A DNA stretch of 64,000 nucleotides from Clostridium_AD estertheticum_D. GTDB lineage: Bacteria; Bacillota; Clostridia; Clostridiales; Clostridiaceae. Location of the stretch: assembly GCF_018861295.1 (NCBI RefSeq), contig NZ_JAHLDM010000014.1, positions 58,337 through 122,336 on the forward strand. The letters are read 5' to 3'. The position numbers were made by a program, and so were the translations under genes. Each line of letters starts with the position of its first letter. The stretch's first letter is position 1. Under the pieces are notes generated by a model, which saw nothing but the letters and a program-made list of their open reading frames with translations, ran no database searches and was not told where the DNA came from. Positions 43,439 to 51,488 of the stretch are shown one piece after another.

Positions 43439-44596
43439 ATGGCAATACTTACATCCATTAAAGACGCTTTAAGTGCGAAACAATATAAAGCTGAGATTGA
43501 AAAATTAATCGAGGAAAATAAAAATTTAAAATATATAAAATTAACTCCAACTCAAATGGGAATGAGTCGGATTTTATCTAAAACAAAAGAACTCGAGGCA
43601 GAACTCGAAGAATATGATAAGCTAATTTTAACCAAAACAAAAGCTATAGAGGAACTTAATATAGACTATGGTAATCAGGCTACTTATCAGACAAGAGAAT
43701 TTGAAGAGAAATCTAATGAATACGATCATAAAATCGAATTAAAAGATAAGGAACTTGAGGATAAATCAATTGAAAATGATAATATAATTGAAAGTAAAAA
43801 GAAAGAATATGATGATCTAATTGATTTAAAAGCTAAAGAACTTGAAGATAAGTCATTGGAATATGATAATTTAATAAACGGTAAAAAGGAAGAGTATGAT
43901 AATCTAATACAAATAAAAGGTAAAGAGCTTGAAGATAAATCAACAGAATATGATGAATTTATTGAAAGCAAGAGCAAAGAGTACGAGAATACTTTCAAAC
44001 AAAAGGCTATTGAACTTGAGCAGAAGTCTAGCGAATATGAGGTTTTAATAGAGACTAAGACAAAATCTATCGAGGAGCTTAATTTAGAATATAATAATAC
44101 AAAAACTTCTGTAGAAAATCTAAAGTCTCAAATAATTACTTTAGATGATGATGTATCGATGCAAGATTTCGGTATTTATAAATCTGAATATAATTTAATG
44201 AATTCAGTGAAATGTTCTACTCTGCTTGCAGAGATAAGGGAAAAGCAAGTGGAGATGATTAAATCCAAAGAAGCTATAGAATTTAAGCAATGGATTATTA
44301 ATGGAAATATAAATGAAAATAATCAATTAGCAGGAGATATGACTGATGATATGATCAAGCTAGTTGTTAGAATTTTTAATGATGAGTGTGATTCTATAAT
44401 TAACAAGGTGAAATTCAGTAATATTGAAGCAATAGAAAATAGAATAAAAAAATTCTTTGAAGATTTAAATAAACTTGGGAATATAACACAAGTTAAAATA
44501 TCACCTAAATATTTTAATACTAAACTAGAAGAACTTTACCTTTCTTATGAATATAAATTAAAGGACCAAGAAGAAAAAGAAAGCAAAACTACATAA
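43439..44596 (+). CDS. DUF4041-like coiled-coil protein without nuclease domain
   Basis: A 385-residue soluble protein. Residues about 1-250 are charged coiled coil and include four 29-residue repeats (104-219). The C-terminal part has DVSMQDFGIYKSEY, then MIKLVVRIFNDECDSIINKV, and KLEELYLSYEYKLKDQEEKE. This matches my memory of DUF4041. That domain is usually followed by a GIY-YIG-like T5orf172 domain in phage-related and other bacterial proteins. Here the protein ends right after DUF4041, so the nuclease-like part is absent. The function is unknown. It has an AAGGAGGG site, its own promoter and a weak terminator. Confidence 0.75.
   Translation: MAILTSIKDALSAKQYKAEIEKLIEENKNLKYIKLTPTQMGMSRILSKTKELEAELEEYDKLILTKTKAIEELNIDYGNQATYQTREFEEKSNEYDHKIELKDKELEDKSIENDNIIESKKKEYDDLIDLKAKELEDKSLEYDNLINGKKEEYDNLIQIKGKELEDKSTEYDEFIESKSKEYENTFKQKAIELEQKSSEYEVLIETKTKSIEELNLEYNNTKTSVENLKSQIITLDDDVSMQDFGIYKSEYNLMNSVKCSTLLAEIREKQVEMIKSKEAIEFKQWIINGNINENNQLAGDMTDDMIKLVVRIFNDECDSIINKVKFSNIEAIENRIKKFFEDLNKLGNITQVKISPKYFNTKLEELYLSYEYKLKDQEEKESKTT
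43748..44095 (+). repeat. Four tandem 87-bp coding repeats (29 residues each)
   Basis: Units begin at residues 104, 133, 162 and 191. The first three start KELEDKS and the fourth IELEQKS, and each goes on in the pattern x-EYD-x-LI-x-x-K-x-KEYD. A partial unit, REFEEKSNEYDHKIELKD, precedes them. 29 residues are close to eight helical turns, so the units extend the coiled coil smoothly. Confidence 0.85.
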
Positions 44597-44617
44597 TAAT
44601 ATAATTAGTTAGTTTAT

Positions 44618-44649
44618 GGCTGTTGATGGTAAATCAATGGTCTTTTTTT
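44618..44649 (+). terminator. Terminator after the coiled-coil gene
   Basis: GGCTGTTGAT pairs with ATCAATGGTC, using several G-T pairs, followed by seven T residues. Confidence 0.7.
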
Positions 44650-44731
44650 ATGAAATAAAATATGCTGTTTTTCCAATTACGCCTATTTATAAAGTATTCA
44701 AGTGATATAATAAGAACGGGGTGATAAAAAT

Positions 44732-46804
44732 ATGTCGAGAAAATATTTAAAGGTATCTATTTTTACAATCTTAGGTACAGTTTTAGTAGTTGGAGGAGTA
44801 TTTCTGTTTACTATTTATACAAAAGTGGATAGTGCAACTAAAACATTTGATACATATAAGACTATGTGGGTAAAGCAGGATTTTAAAGCAATGTATAATA
44901 TGCTTTCAGTTAAAACTAAAGAAACAATAACTGAAAAACAATTTTTAAATAAATATAATGCTATATATAAGGGAATAGAGGCTAAAGATATAGTAATTAA
45001 GGTTGATAATGAAGAGAAAATTAAAGATGGTAATAAAAAAACTATTGAAATACCATTTTCAATAGTTATGAATACCACTGCAGGGCAATTAAAAATGCCA
45101 GGATACCAAGCAACCATGATAAAAGAAAAAGTTAATAAAAAAAAACAGTGGACAATAGTGTGGGATGAAAAAATGATATTACCTAGTATGGGAGTAGGCG
45201 ATAAGATTAAGGTTATTACATTGCCAGCGATTCGTGGTGAAATTTATGATAAAAATAAAAAGCCACTTGCAATAAACGCTTCAATAGTTACCATTGGAAT
45301 AAGCTTTAATGATTTTGTAAAAGAAAAAGATAATAATATAACACAAATGGCTAAAATTCTAGATATAGATGCTTCGGCTATAAAAGATAAACTAAAAGCA
45401 AATAAAAACCCAGATGAGTTTATACCAATTATTAATATATTAAGTAGCGAAAAAGTAAAAATAGCTGAAGTTATGAAGATTAAGGGTGTAATTCACATGA
45501 GTCCTAAAGGTAGAATATACCCAGGAGGGGAAGCATTTGGTTCACTAATTGGATATATTGCTCCGATAACCGGTGAAGAATTAGAAAAGATGAGTGGGCA
45601 GGGGTATAGCTCATCAAGTCTAATAGGTAAGGCAGGCCTTGAACAAGTATATGAAAAAAGACTTAAGGGCGAAAGTGGAGCAACAATTTATATATCTAGA
45701 CAAAAGGATGGAAAAGAGATTAAAGAAGATATAATTCTTAGTAAAGCATCTAAAGCAGGCGAAAATATAACATTGTCAGTAGATTCAGAGCTTCAAGCGA
45801 ATATATATAAGGGAATGAACAAAGAGCCAGGAGCATCTGCCGCAATAAATCCCAAAACCGGCGAGGTGTTGGCTTTAGTAAGTTCTCCATCATATGACTC
45901 AAATGCATATACAACTTATAAATCTAATACTCAAATAGCATCATGGAAAGTAGAAAAAGAACCATTTAAAAATAGATTCAAGGCGGTATATTCTCCAGGA
46001 TCTACATTTAAACTTATAACTGCTGCAGTGGGTTTAGATAATGCAAAGATAAAACCTGAAGAACTTATAAATATACCAGGGTTAAAATGGCAACCCGATA
46101 AATCTTGGGGAACTAATATGGTTACTAGGGTTAGTGATAAGATAGAGAGCGTTAATCTAAAGGATGCGTTTGTATATTCAGATAATATATACTTTGCACG
46201 AGCTACACTTAAGATAGGCACGGAAGAGTTTATTAAGGGATCCAATAGATTTGGAATAGGGGAAAAGCTTCCTATAGATTACCCTATAGCAATATCACAA
46301 GTAGCTAATAATAACGTCATTAAAAATGATGTAGCATTAGCTGATACTGGTTATGGTCAAGGAGAAGTTCTTATGAGTCCACTCCAGATTGCATTAGCTT
46401 ATAGTGCAGTTGTTAATGAAGGTAATATTATGTCTCCAACACTTGAAAATTTTAATACATTGGTAATATCTAAGGTATGGAAGTCTAGTGTAATATCTAA
46501 AAATAATATAAAAGCGTTGAAAGATGATCTTACGGAGGTTATAGAAGATCCGAATGGTACAGGTCATGTGGCAAAAATTAGTGGCGTAAATCTTGCAGGT
46601 AAGACCGGAACAGCAGAATTGAAAAAAGACGCTAAGGATATTACTGCAGAAGAAAATGGTTGGTTCGTATGTATGAATACAGACAATCCTAAAATAGTAG
46701 TATCAATGATTATGGAAAATGTTAAAAACAGAGGTGGAAGTCACCATGTGGTGCCTATAGTAAAAGGAGTAATGGGAAATTACTTAAAGACAGCATCAAA
46801 ATAG
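44732..46804 (+). CDS. Class B penicillin-binding protein with MecA-type N-terminal domain
   Basis: A 690-residue membrane-anchored transpeptidase. An N-terminal helix (about 8-30) is followed by an NTF2-like MecA-N region (SATKTFDTYKTMWVKQDFKAMYNML), a PBP dimer region and the transpeptidase. The active-site motifs are S424-TFK, S483-DN and K624-TG. This domain order is that of low-affinity PBPs such as MecA, Enterococcus Pbp5 and Bacillus Pbp3. It could carry intrinsic beta-lactam tolerance, but affinity cannot be read from sequence. It cross-links peptidoglycan outside the membrane. It is monocistronic. Confidence 0.92.
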   Translation: MSRKYLKVSIFTILGTVLVVGGVFLFTIYTKVDSATKTFDTYKTMWVKQDFKAMYNMLSVKTKETITEKQFLNKYNAIYKGIEAKDIVIKVDNEEKIKDGNKKTIEIPFSIVMNTTAGQLKMPGYQATMIKEKVNKKKQWTIVWDEKMILPSMGVGDKIKVITLPAIRGEIYDKNKKPLAINASIVTIGISFNDFVKEKDNNITQMAKILDIDASAIKDKLKANKNPDEFIPIINILSSEKVKIAEVMKIKGVIHMSPKGRIYPGGEAFGSLIGYIAPITGEELEKMSGQGYSSSSLIGKAGLEQVYEKRLKGESGATIYISRQKDGKEIKEDIILSKASKAGENITLSVDSELQANIYKGMNKEPGASAAINPKTGEVLALVSSPSYDSNAYTTYKSNTQIASWKVEKEPFKNRFKAVYSPGSTFKLITAAVGLDNAKIKPEELINIPGLKWQPDKSWGTNMVTRVSDKIESVNLKDAFVYSDNIYFARATLKIGTEEFIKGSNRFGIGEKLPIDYPIAISQVANNNVIKNDVALADTGYGQGEVLMSPLQIALAYSAVVNEGNIMSPTLENFNTLVISKVWKSSVISKNNIKALKDDLTEVIEDPNGTGHVAKISGVNLAGKTGTAELKKDAKDITAEENGWFVCMNTDNPKIVVSMIMENVKNRGGSHHVVPIVKGVMGNYLKTASK

Positions 46805-46817
46805 CAATAACAAGTTA

Positions 46818-46870
46818 CCAAATAAACTAACAATCTCAAATAATTGAGATTGTTAGTTTATTTGGTTTTA
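46818..46870 (+). terminator. Terminator after the PBP gene
   Basis: A perfect 22-bp stem (46818-46839 with 46844-46865), 4-base loop, followed by TTTTA. Confidence 0.9.
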
Positions 46871-46996
46871 TAAGAATAGTGATTTTAGTATATAATTTAT
46901 ACTACTCTGCTTATTAGCAATACAAACTTATAAATCTATTAATAAGATGCTGTGATATTAAAAAACATCTAATAACTCAATTTTCTGAAAAATACA

Positions 46997-47025
46997 TTGA
47001 CAATTCCTTTTATTATTAATATACT
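46997..47025 (+). promoter_or_regulatory. Promoter of the riboswitch-controlled metY
   Basis: TTGACA at 46997-47002, 17 bases, TATACT at 47020-47025. Transcription would start about 15 bases before the riboswitch P1 helix. Confidence 0.85.
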
Positions 47026-47047
47026 AAATAACAACAACTAAATACAA

Positions 47048-47155
47048 CTTATCCAGAGTGGCAGAGGGACTGGTCCGATGAAGCCCGACAACCAGCATTC
47101 TTTATTTGAGTGCAATGGTGTCAATTCCTGCAGATTGTAAAATCTGAAAGATAAG
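47048..47155 (+). promoter_or_regulatory. SAM-I (S-box) riboswitch
   Basis: P1 is CTTATC (47048-47053) with GATAAG (47150-47155). Inside are the S-box hallmarks CCAGAGTGGCAGAGGGACTGG, split as P2 and kink-turn, then CGATGAAGCCCGACAACCAGC, TGCAATGGTGTCAATTCCTGCAGA, and an A-rich ATCTGAAAGAT at the 3' side. Binding of S-adenosylmethionine should favour the terminator at 47207-47238 and switch off metY when methionine is plentiful. Confidence 0.97.
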
Positions 47156-47206
47156 GATGTTAGCAAATTTTATTATGCAATTATATTGTTTATTAAAGTT
47201 ACCATT

Positions 47207-47238
47207 GCTGCTTTCTTTATAAGGAAGCAGCTTTTTTT
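47207..47238 (+). terminator. Riboswitch expression-platform terminator
   Basis: GCTGCTTTC (47207-47215) pairs with GGAAGCAGC (47223-47231), one G-T pair, followed by seven T residues. It lies about 50 bases after the aptamer and 68 before the metY start. Confidence 0.93.
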
Positions 47239-47305
47239 GAATTAAAGGGTTTCTTAACATGTAAATGTAAACAACAAAAATAATTATTTAAAAGGGGAAA
47301 TTAAT

Positions 47306-48589
47306 ATGAGCAAGAGAAAATTAAGTTTTGAAACATTACAAGTACATGCAGGACAGGTTGCTGATCCTACTACAGGTTCAAGAGCAGTTCCAATTTATCA
47401 AACGTCATCCTTCGTTTTTAAAAATGCAGATCATGCAGCAAATTTATTTCAACTAAAAGAACCAGGAAATGTCTATGCGAGAATAATGAATCCAACTACA
47501 GATGTTTTTGAAAAGAGAGTAGCTGCACTTGAGGGTGGAGTTGCAGGACTCGCTACAGCATCAGGAATGTCTGCAATATTTTATGCAATACTAAATGTGG
47601 CAAGTTGCGGTGATGAAATAGTAGCAGCATGCACACTATATGGTGGTACTTACGAATTATTTAATGTTACACTTAGAAAACTAGGAATTAATGTAATATT
47701 TGTTGATCCAGATGATCCTGAAAATTTTAGAAAAGCTATAACAAACAAAACAAAAGCACTTTACGGTGAAACAATAGGAAATCCAAAAATAAACGTTTTA
47801 GATATAGAAAAAGTAGCAAATATTGCTCATGAAAACAAAATACCACTTATTATTGACAGTACATTTGCAACTCCTTTCTTATGTCGTCCAATTGAGTTTG
47901 GGGCTGACGTAGTTATCCACTCTGCAACAAAATTTATTGGTGGACATGGAACGACTATTGGTGGAATTATAGTTGATGGTGGTAAATTCGATTGGGCTGC
48001 AAGTGGTAAATTTCCTGATTTTACGACTCCAGATAAAAGTTATAATGGTCTCGTGTATGCAGAACTCGGAGCTCCAGCATTCGCATTAAAAGCTAGGGTT
48101 CAGTTACTAAGAAATACAGGTGCTACCCTTAGTCCTCAAAGTGCATTTTTATTTCTTCAAGGATTAGAATCATTATCATTAAGAGTTGAAAGGCATATAA
48201 CAAACGCTAGGGCCGTGGTTGAATTTTTAAGTAAACATCCAAAAGTGTCTTGGATAAATTATCCTGAGCTAGAAGGAAGTAAATACAAAGAATTATCTAA
48301 AAAATATCTACCAAAGGGAGCTGGATCAATATTCACTTTTGGAATAAAAGGTGGACTTGAGGCAGGAAAGAAATTTATAAATAGTGTAGAGTTATTCTCA
48401 TTACTTGCCAACGTTGCTGATGCAAAATCACTTGTAATTCATCCATCAAGTACAACTCACGCAGAACTTAATGAAGAAGAACAAAAGGCTGCTGGGGTTA
48501 GTACAGATTTAATAAGACTTTCAATTGGTGTTGAGGGTATAGATGACATTATATATGATTTAACGCAAGCACTTGATAAGACAATATAA
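47306..48589 (+). CDS. metY: O-acetylhomoserine sulfhydrylase (MetY), copy 2
   Basis: A 427-residue PLP enzyme. FETLQVHAGQVADPTTGSRA opens the protein, and YARIMNPTTDVFEKR and GLATASGMSAIFYA follow. The PLP lysine is K209 in IHSATKFIGGHGTTIGG. The insert KFPDFTTPDKSYNGLVY is typical of true MetY. It makes homocysteine from O-acetylhomoserine and sulfide. Its SAM riboswitch is direct evidence for a methionine-pathway role. It has a GGGG-type site and a terminator directly behind, so it is monocistronic. Confidence 0.96.
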   Translation: MSKRKLSFETLQVHAGQVADPTTGSRAVPIYQTSSFVFKNADHAANLFQLKEPGNVYARIMNPTTDVFEKRVAALEGGVAGLATASGMSAIFYAILNVASCGDEIVAACTLYGGTYELFNVTLRKLGINVIFVDPDDPENFRKAITNKTKALYGETIGNPKINVLDIEKVANIAHENKIPLIIDSTFATPFLCRPIEFGADVVIHSATKFIGGHGTTIGGIIVDGGKFDWAASGKFPDFTTPDKSYNGLVYAELGAPAFALKARVQLLRNTGATLSPQSAFLFLQGLESLSLRVERHITNARAVVEFLSKHPKVSWINYPELEGSKYKELSKKYLPKGAGSIFTFGIKGGLEAGKKFINSVELFSLLANVADAKSLVIHPSSTTHAELNEEEQKAAGVSTDLIRLSIGVEGIDDIIYDLTQALDKTI

Positions 48590-48602
48590 TAAAAAGGGGA
48601 AT

Positions 48603-48645
48603 AAAAGAAGGACTAGTGTAAATAACTAGCCCTTCTTTTATTTTG
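48603..48645 (+). terminator. Terminator after metY copy 2
   Basis: AAAAGAAGGACTAG (48603-48616) pairs with CTAGCCCTTCTTTT (48626-48639), with one mismatch, and a T-rich tail. Confidence 0.88.
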
Positions 48646-48671
48646 ACAATTTTTTTAGAAAATCATATAAT
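48643..48671 (+). promoter_or_regulatory. Promoter of larE
   Basis: TTGACA at 48643-48648, 17 bases, TATAAT at 48666-48671. The -35 box touches the terminator of metY. The leader is about 105 bases. Confidence 0.8.
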
Positions 48672-48784
48672 AATATTATTTTAAAGCATATTATTATGTT
48701 CAAAAGTTAAATGTTATGTTACATTAAATATGTTAAAGATTTTTATTATAAATAGTAATAGTTTTTAAGACAAGGAGGATAAAT

Positions 48785-49624
48785 ATGGAATTAGAAATGA
48801 AGTTTCGAAAACTAAAGGATAGTATTCAAGGATTGGGAAGTGTAGCAATAGCATATTCAGGAGGTGTTGATAGCACTTTTCTATTAAAAGTAGCAGCAGA
48901 TGTTTTAGGTAATAAAGTTATTGCAATTACTGCCAAGTCAACAACATATCCAGAAAGAGAATTTAAGGAAGCTGTTAAATATATTGGGGACATTGGAGCA
49001 AAACACATAGTTATAATTTCAGAGGAATTAGAAATTGAAGGGTTTGCTAAAAATCCTATTGATAGATGTTATTTTTGTAAAAAAGAACTTTTTTCAAAAG
49101 TTAGAAAAGTTGCTGATGATAATAATATTAACGCAGTTTTGGATGGTTCTAATGCTGATGACGTTTCAGATTATAGACCGGGAATGAAGGCAGCAAACGA
49201 ATTAAAAGTTATTAGCCCATTGAAGGATGCTGGACTTACAAAAGATAATATAAGAGAATTATCAAAGAGGCTTGGATTACCAACTTGGAACAAACCAGCT
49301 TTTGCATGTTTATCATCAAGATTTCCATATGGCAACGAAATAACAGTTGAGAAATTAAGCATGGTTGAAAGAGCAGAACAATTTTTACTCGATTTAGGAT
49401 TTAAACAGATAAGAGTAAGACATCATGGAGATATAGCAAGAGTAGAAGTTAATGCCCAGGAAAGAAATAAATTTTTCAGTACAGAAATGATGGATAAGGT
49501 TGCAAATGAATTAAAAAACATTGGATTTAAATATGTAACTCTTGATTTGTTAGGATATAGAACCGGAAGTATGAATGAGGTACTTAGCGACAAAGAAAAG
49601 AATTCAGTAAAAGCTCTTGATTAA
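48785..49624 (+). CDS. larE: LarE-family sulfur insertase for the nickel-pincer cofactor
   Basis: A 279-residue PP-loop ATPase with SGGVDST near residue 26, LDGSNADD and RVRHHGDIARVEV. LarE activates the pyridinium carboxylate precursor and inserts sulfur. Three cysteines stand at the expected places: C95 and C98 in RCYFCKKELF and C175 in PAFACLSSR. Lactobacillus LarE uses one sacrificial cysteine, whereas three-cysteine forms (Thermotoga) bind a [4Fe-4S] cluster; this protein fits the second kind. LarA is encoded convergently next to it. LarB and LarC are not in the window. The ATG has AAGGAGG before it. Confidence 0.92.
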   Translation: MELEMKFRKLKDSIQGLGSVAIAYSGGVDSTFLLKVAADVLGNKVIAITAKSTTYPEREFKEAVKYIGDIGAKHIVIISEELEIEGFAKNPIDRCYFCKKELFSKVRKVADDNNINAVLDGSNADDVSDYRPGMKAANELKVISPLKDAGLTKDNIRELSKRLGLPTWNKPAFACLSSRFPYGNEITVEKLSMVERAEQFLLDLGFKQIRVRHHGDIARVEVNAQERNKFFSTEMMDKVANELKNIGFKYVTLDLLGYRTGSMNEVLSDKEKNSVKALD

Positions 49625-49640
49625 AATCAAGAGCTTTTTT
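49609..49640 (+). terminator. Terminator overlapping the larE stop
   Basis: AAAAGCTCTTGATT (49609-49622) pairs with AATCAAGAGCTTTT (49625-49638), then a T-run. The left arm contains the last codons of larE. Confidence 0.9.
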
Positions 49641-49680
49641 ACTTATTTCAACTTTGTTTGATAAGAGTTAATTTTTGTTC

Positions 49681-50979
49681 TTAATCAAGAGGTAGAAGTT
49701 TTGGTAAGGTGTTTGCTCCATGTGGCATTATAAAAGTTTTTAAATTTTTGCCCTTTTCTGTATAGGTTAAATTTAGCGCTTCATCTATTGTTCGAACTAT
49801 TTTTATCCCAGTATTTTTAAAAAATTTAGAGTCTAAATTTGATACTAGTATAAGATTAAAATTGTGTGCTGTCTCACAAGCAAGGCATCCCACATGTTTT
49901 GATATGGTATAACGCTCTCTTAATGATTTCTCTCGATCAATTAAGCTATCATAGTTAGCGAGTATAGCCCTAACATCATCATCACCACCAAGTCCTTCAC
50001 TGCACTGCGTTAAAGCAATGATAGTCCCTCCAATTTTTGCGGCTTCTCTTGAATTCATGAGAAGTTTTGAAGATTGATAAAAATTAATGTCTTTAGGATA
50101 ACCACCGGCGGTAGCTATTACTAAATCAGCTTTTTCTTTTATATATGCACAGTCAGACTCATCAACATATTTTCTTCCTTGCGCATGTGCCTTAATGCAA
50201 TCACCAGCAACTGCCGCAGATATATTTCCATGACTGTCTATGATCACATTGAACATAAAACTTGGTTTTACAAAAGCACATGCTTCTTCCATATCTAAAT
50301 GCACAGGGTTATTTATTATATTTCCACATCTGATTTCGCCTCTAGTTCCTTCTCCTAAACTTTCATTAAGCGAAAGACCGTGATTTGCCATTATTGTTTC
50401 ATATGATGCAATTCCAGGTAGAATTGATTTTTTTCCACCAGACCATCCTACTAGAAAATGATATACTATTCCCCCAGCAACTATAATATGGTCACATTCC
50501 ATGGCCTTTTTATTAATTGATACTGGTGTACCAAAGCTAGTTTTACCTAGATAAACTAAATTATCTTTATCTCTACAATCATGATCAATTATATTATATT
50601 TACCGTAAAGGGTGTCCCCTAATAATTGTTTGTATTCATTTTCGGTTTGTTTTCTATGGGAACCAGTGGCGCTAATAAATAATATATCTTCATCAACTAT
50701 GCCAGCTTTAGTAAGTTCAGCCACAATGAATGGAAGATATAGGGATGATTTTTGCCACGCCCTAGTAATATCTGGTATAACAATACAAATTTTTTCACCT
50801 GTATGTACTATTTCACTCAGTTTAGAACTTGATATAGGATTTTGTAAAGCTTCTATTATTACTTCTTCTTCAGTTTTAGAACTTGTTGAAGGGGTATTAT
50901 CAAGTACTCCAATAACATCTTTTTCGTTAATGGAAAACTTAACAGTGCGTCTTCCTTGCTTTAATTCAAACTCTTTCAT
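49681..50979 (-). CDS. larA: LarA-family nickel-dependent racemase
   Basis: A 432-residue enzyme of the lactate racemase family. DITRAW (70-75), ATGSHRKQT with H108, and GGIVYHFLVGWSGGKKSILPG split around H174 and K183-K184 are present. These match the acid/base histidines and the lysine that holds the nickel-pincer nucleotide in Lactobacillus LarA. It interconverts D- and L-lactate or a related 2-hydroxyacid; the family has several substrates. Convergent larE supplies the cofactor sulfur. The start follows GGGAGG on the minus strand. Confidence 0.9.
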   Translation of the reverse strand: MKEFELKQGRRTVKFSINEKDVIGVLDNTPSTSSKTEEEVIIEALQNPISSSKLSEIVHTGEKICIVIPDITRAWQKSSLYLPFIVAELTKAGIVDEDILFISATGSHRKQTENEYKQLLGDTLYGKYNIIDHDCRDKDNLVYLGKTSFGTPVSINKKAMECDHIIVAGGIVYHFLVGWSGGKKSILPGIASYETIMANHGLSLNESLGEGTRGEIRCGNIINNPVHLDMEEACAFVKPSFMFNVIIDSHGNISAAVAGDCIKAHAQGRKYVDESDCAYIKEKADLVIATAGGYPKDINFYQSSKLLMNSREAAKIGGTIIALTQCSEGLGGDDDVRAILANYDSLIDREKSLRERYTISKHVGCLACETAHNFNLILVSNLDSKFFKNTGIKIVRTIDEALNLTYTEKGKNLKTFIMPHGANTLPKLLPLD

Positions 50980-51003
50980 GATTAGTTCCTCCCATATTTT
51001 CTG

Positions 51004-51384
51004 TTTCTATACATTAAACATGAAATTTTAAATTATGTCAATGCAGATGTTATTTTGTCAGTAGCAGAATCTATATTTGTTTCGCTAAGGCCACCTTGTT
51101 TCGATTTTAATGTTTTAGAATTAGAAGCAGCTTTTAAACAAAATCCTAAAGCTCTAATACTCTTTAATTCATCAAACCCAACTGAAAAAGCATTTACATT
51201 CGAGGACATTAAAACGATAGCTGATTTATCAGAAAAATATGATGTATTTGTAATTACAGATGAGGTTTATTAACACATAAAGTATGCTCCTTATAAGCAT
51301 ACTGAGAAGACGGATACTTTAGAAGAGGATCTTTTAGTTGCTAAAAGGAAAAGCGAAAGGAATACAGTTACAAAACAAAAATAG
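51004..51384 (+). pseudogene. Remnant of a class I aminotransferase
   Basis: The frame reads NADVILSVAESIFVSLRPP, then PKALILFNSSNPTEKAFTFED and YDVFVITDEVY, a TAA stop, and continues HIKYAPYKHTEK. That is the middle of a fold-type I aminotransferase around the NPT loop and the TDEVYEH segment, with the Glu codon changed to TAA. The N-terminal third and everything after the PLP-aspartate region, including the PLP lysine, are missing. The last part is no longer recognisable. No start or ribosome binding site is evident. Confidence 0.8.
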
Positions 51385-51456
51385 AAATATTAGGTATAAA
51401 TACTTATAAATACATTAAAACCATATACTAATATATATATGGTAAAATAAGCTTAT

Positions 51457-51470
51457 GTTAATCGTTTACT
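51457..51470 (+). promoter_or_regulatory. Operator before the second lacI
   Basis: GTTAATCGTTTACT, a LacI-type site centred on CG. It matches 12 of 14 positions of the inverted copy at 52524-52537 before the ABC operon. It lies downstream of a TAAAAT -10 candidate (51443-51448), at the likely start of transcription, which suggests autorepression. Confidence 0.6.
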
Positions 51471-51488
51471 GAAGGGGAAAATAAAGTT

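Noticed and set aside
43748..44095. Regularly spaced repeats that could suggest a CRISPR-like array
   Set aside because: The repeats are contiguous, in frame and coding for a coiled coil; there are no spacers and no cas genes.
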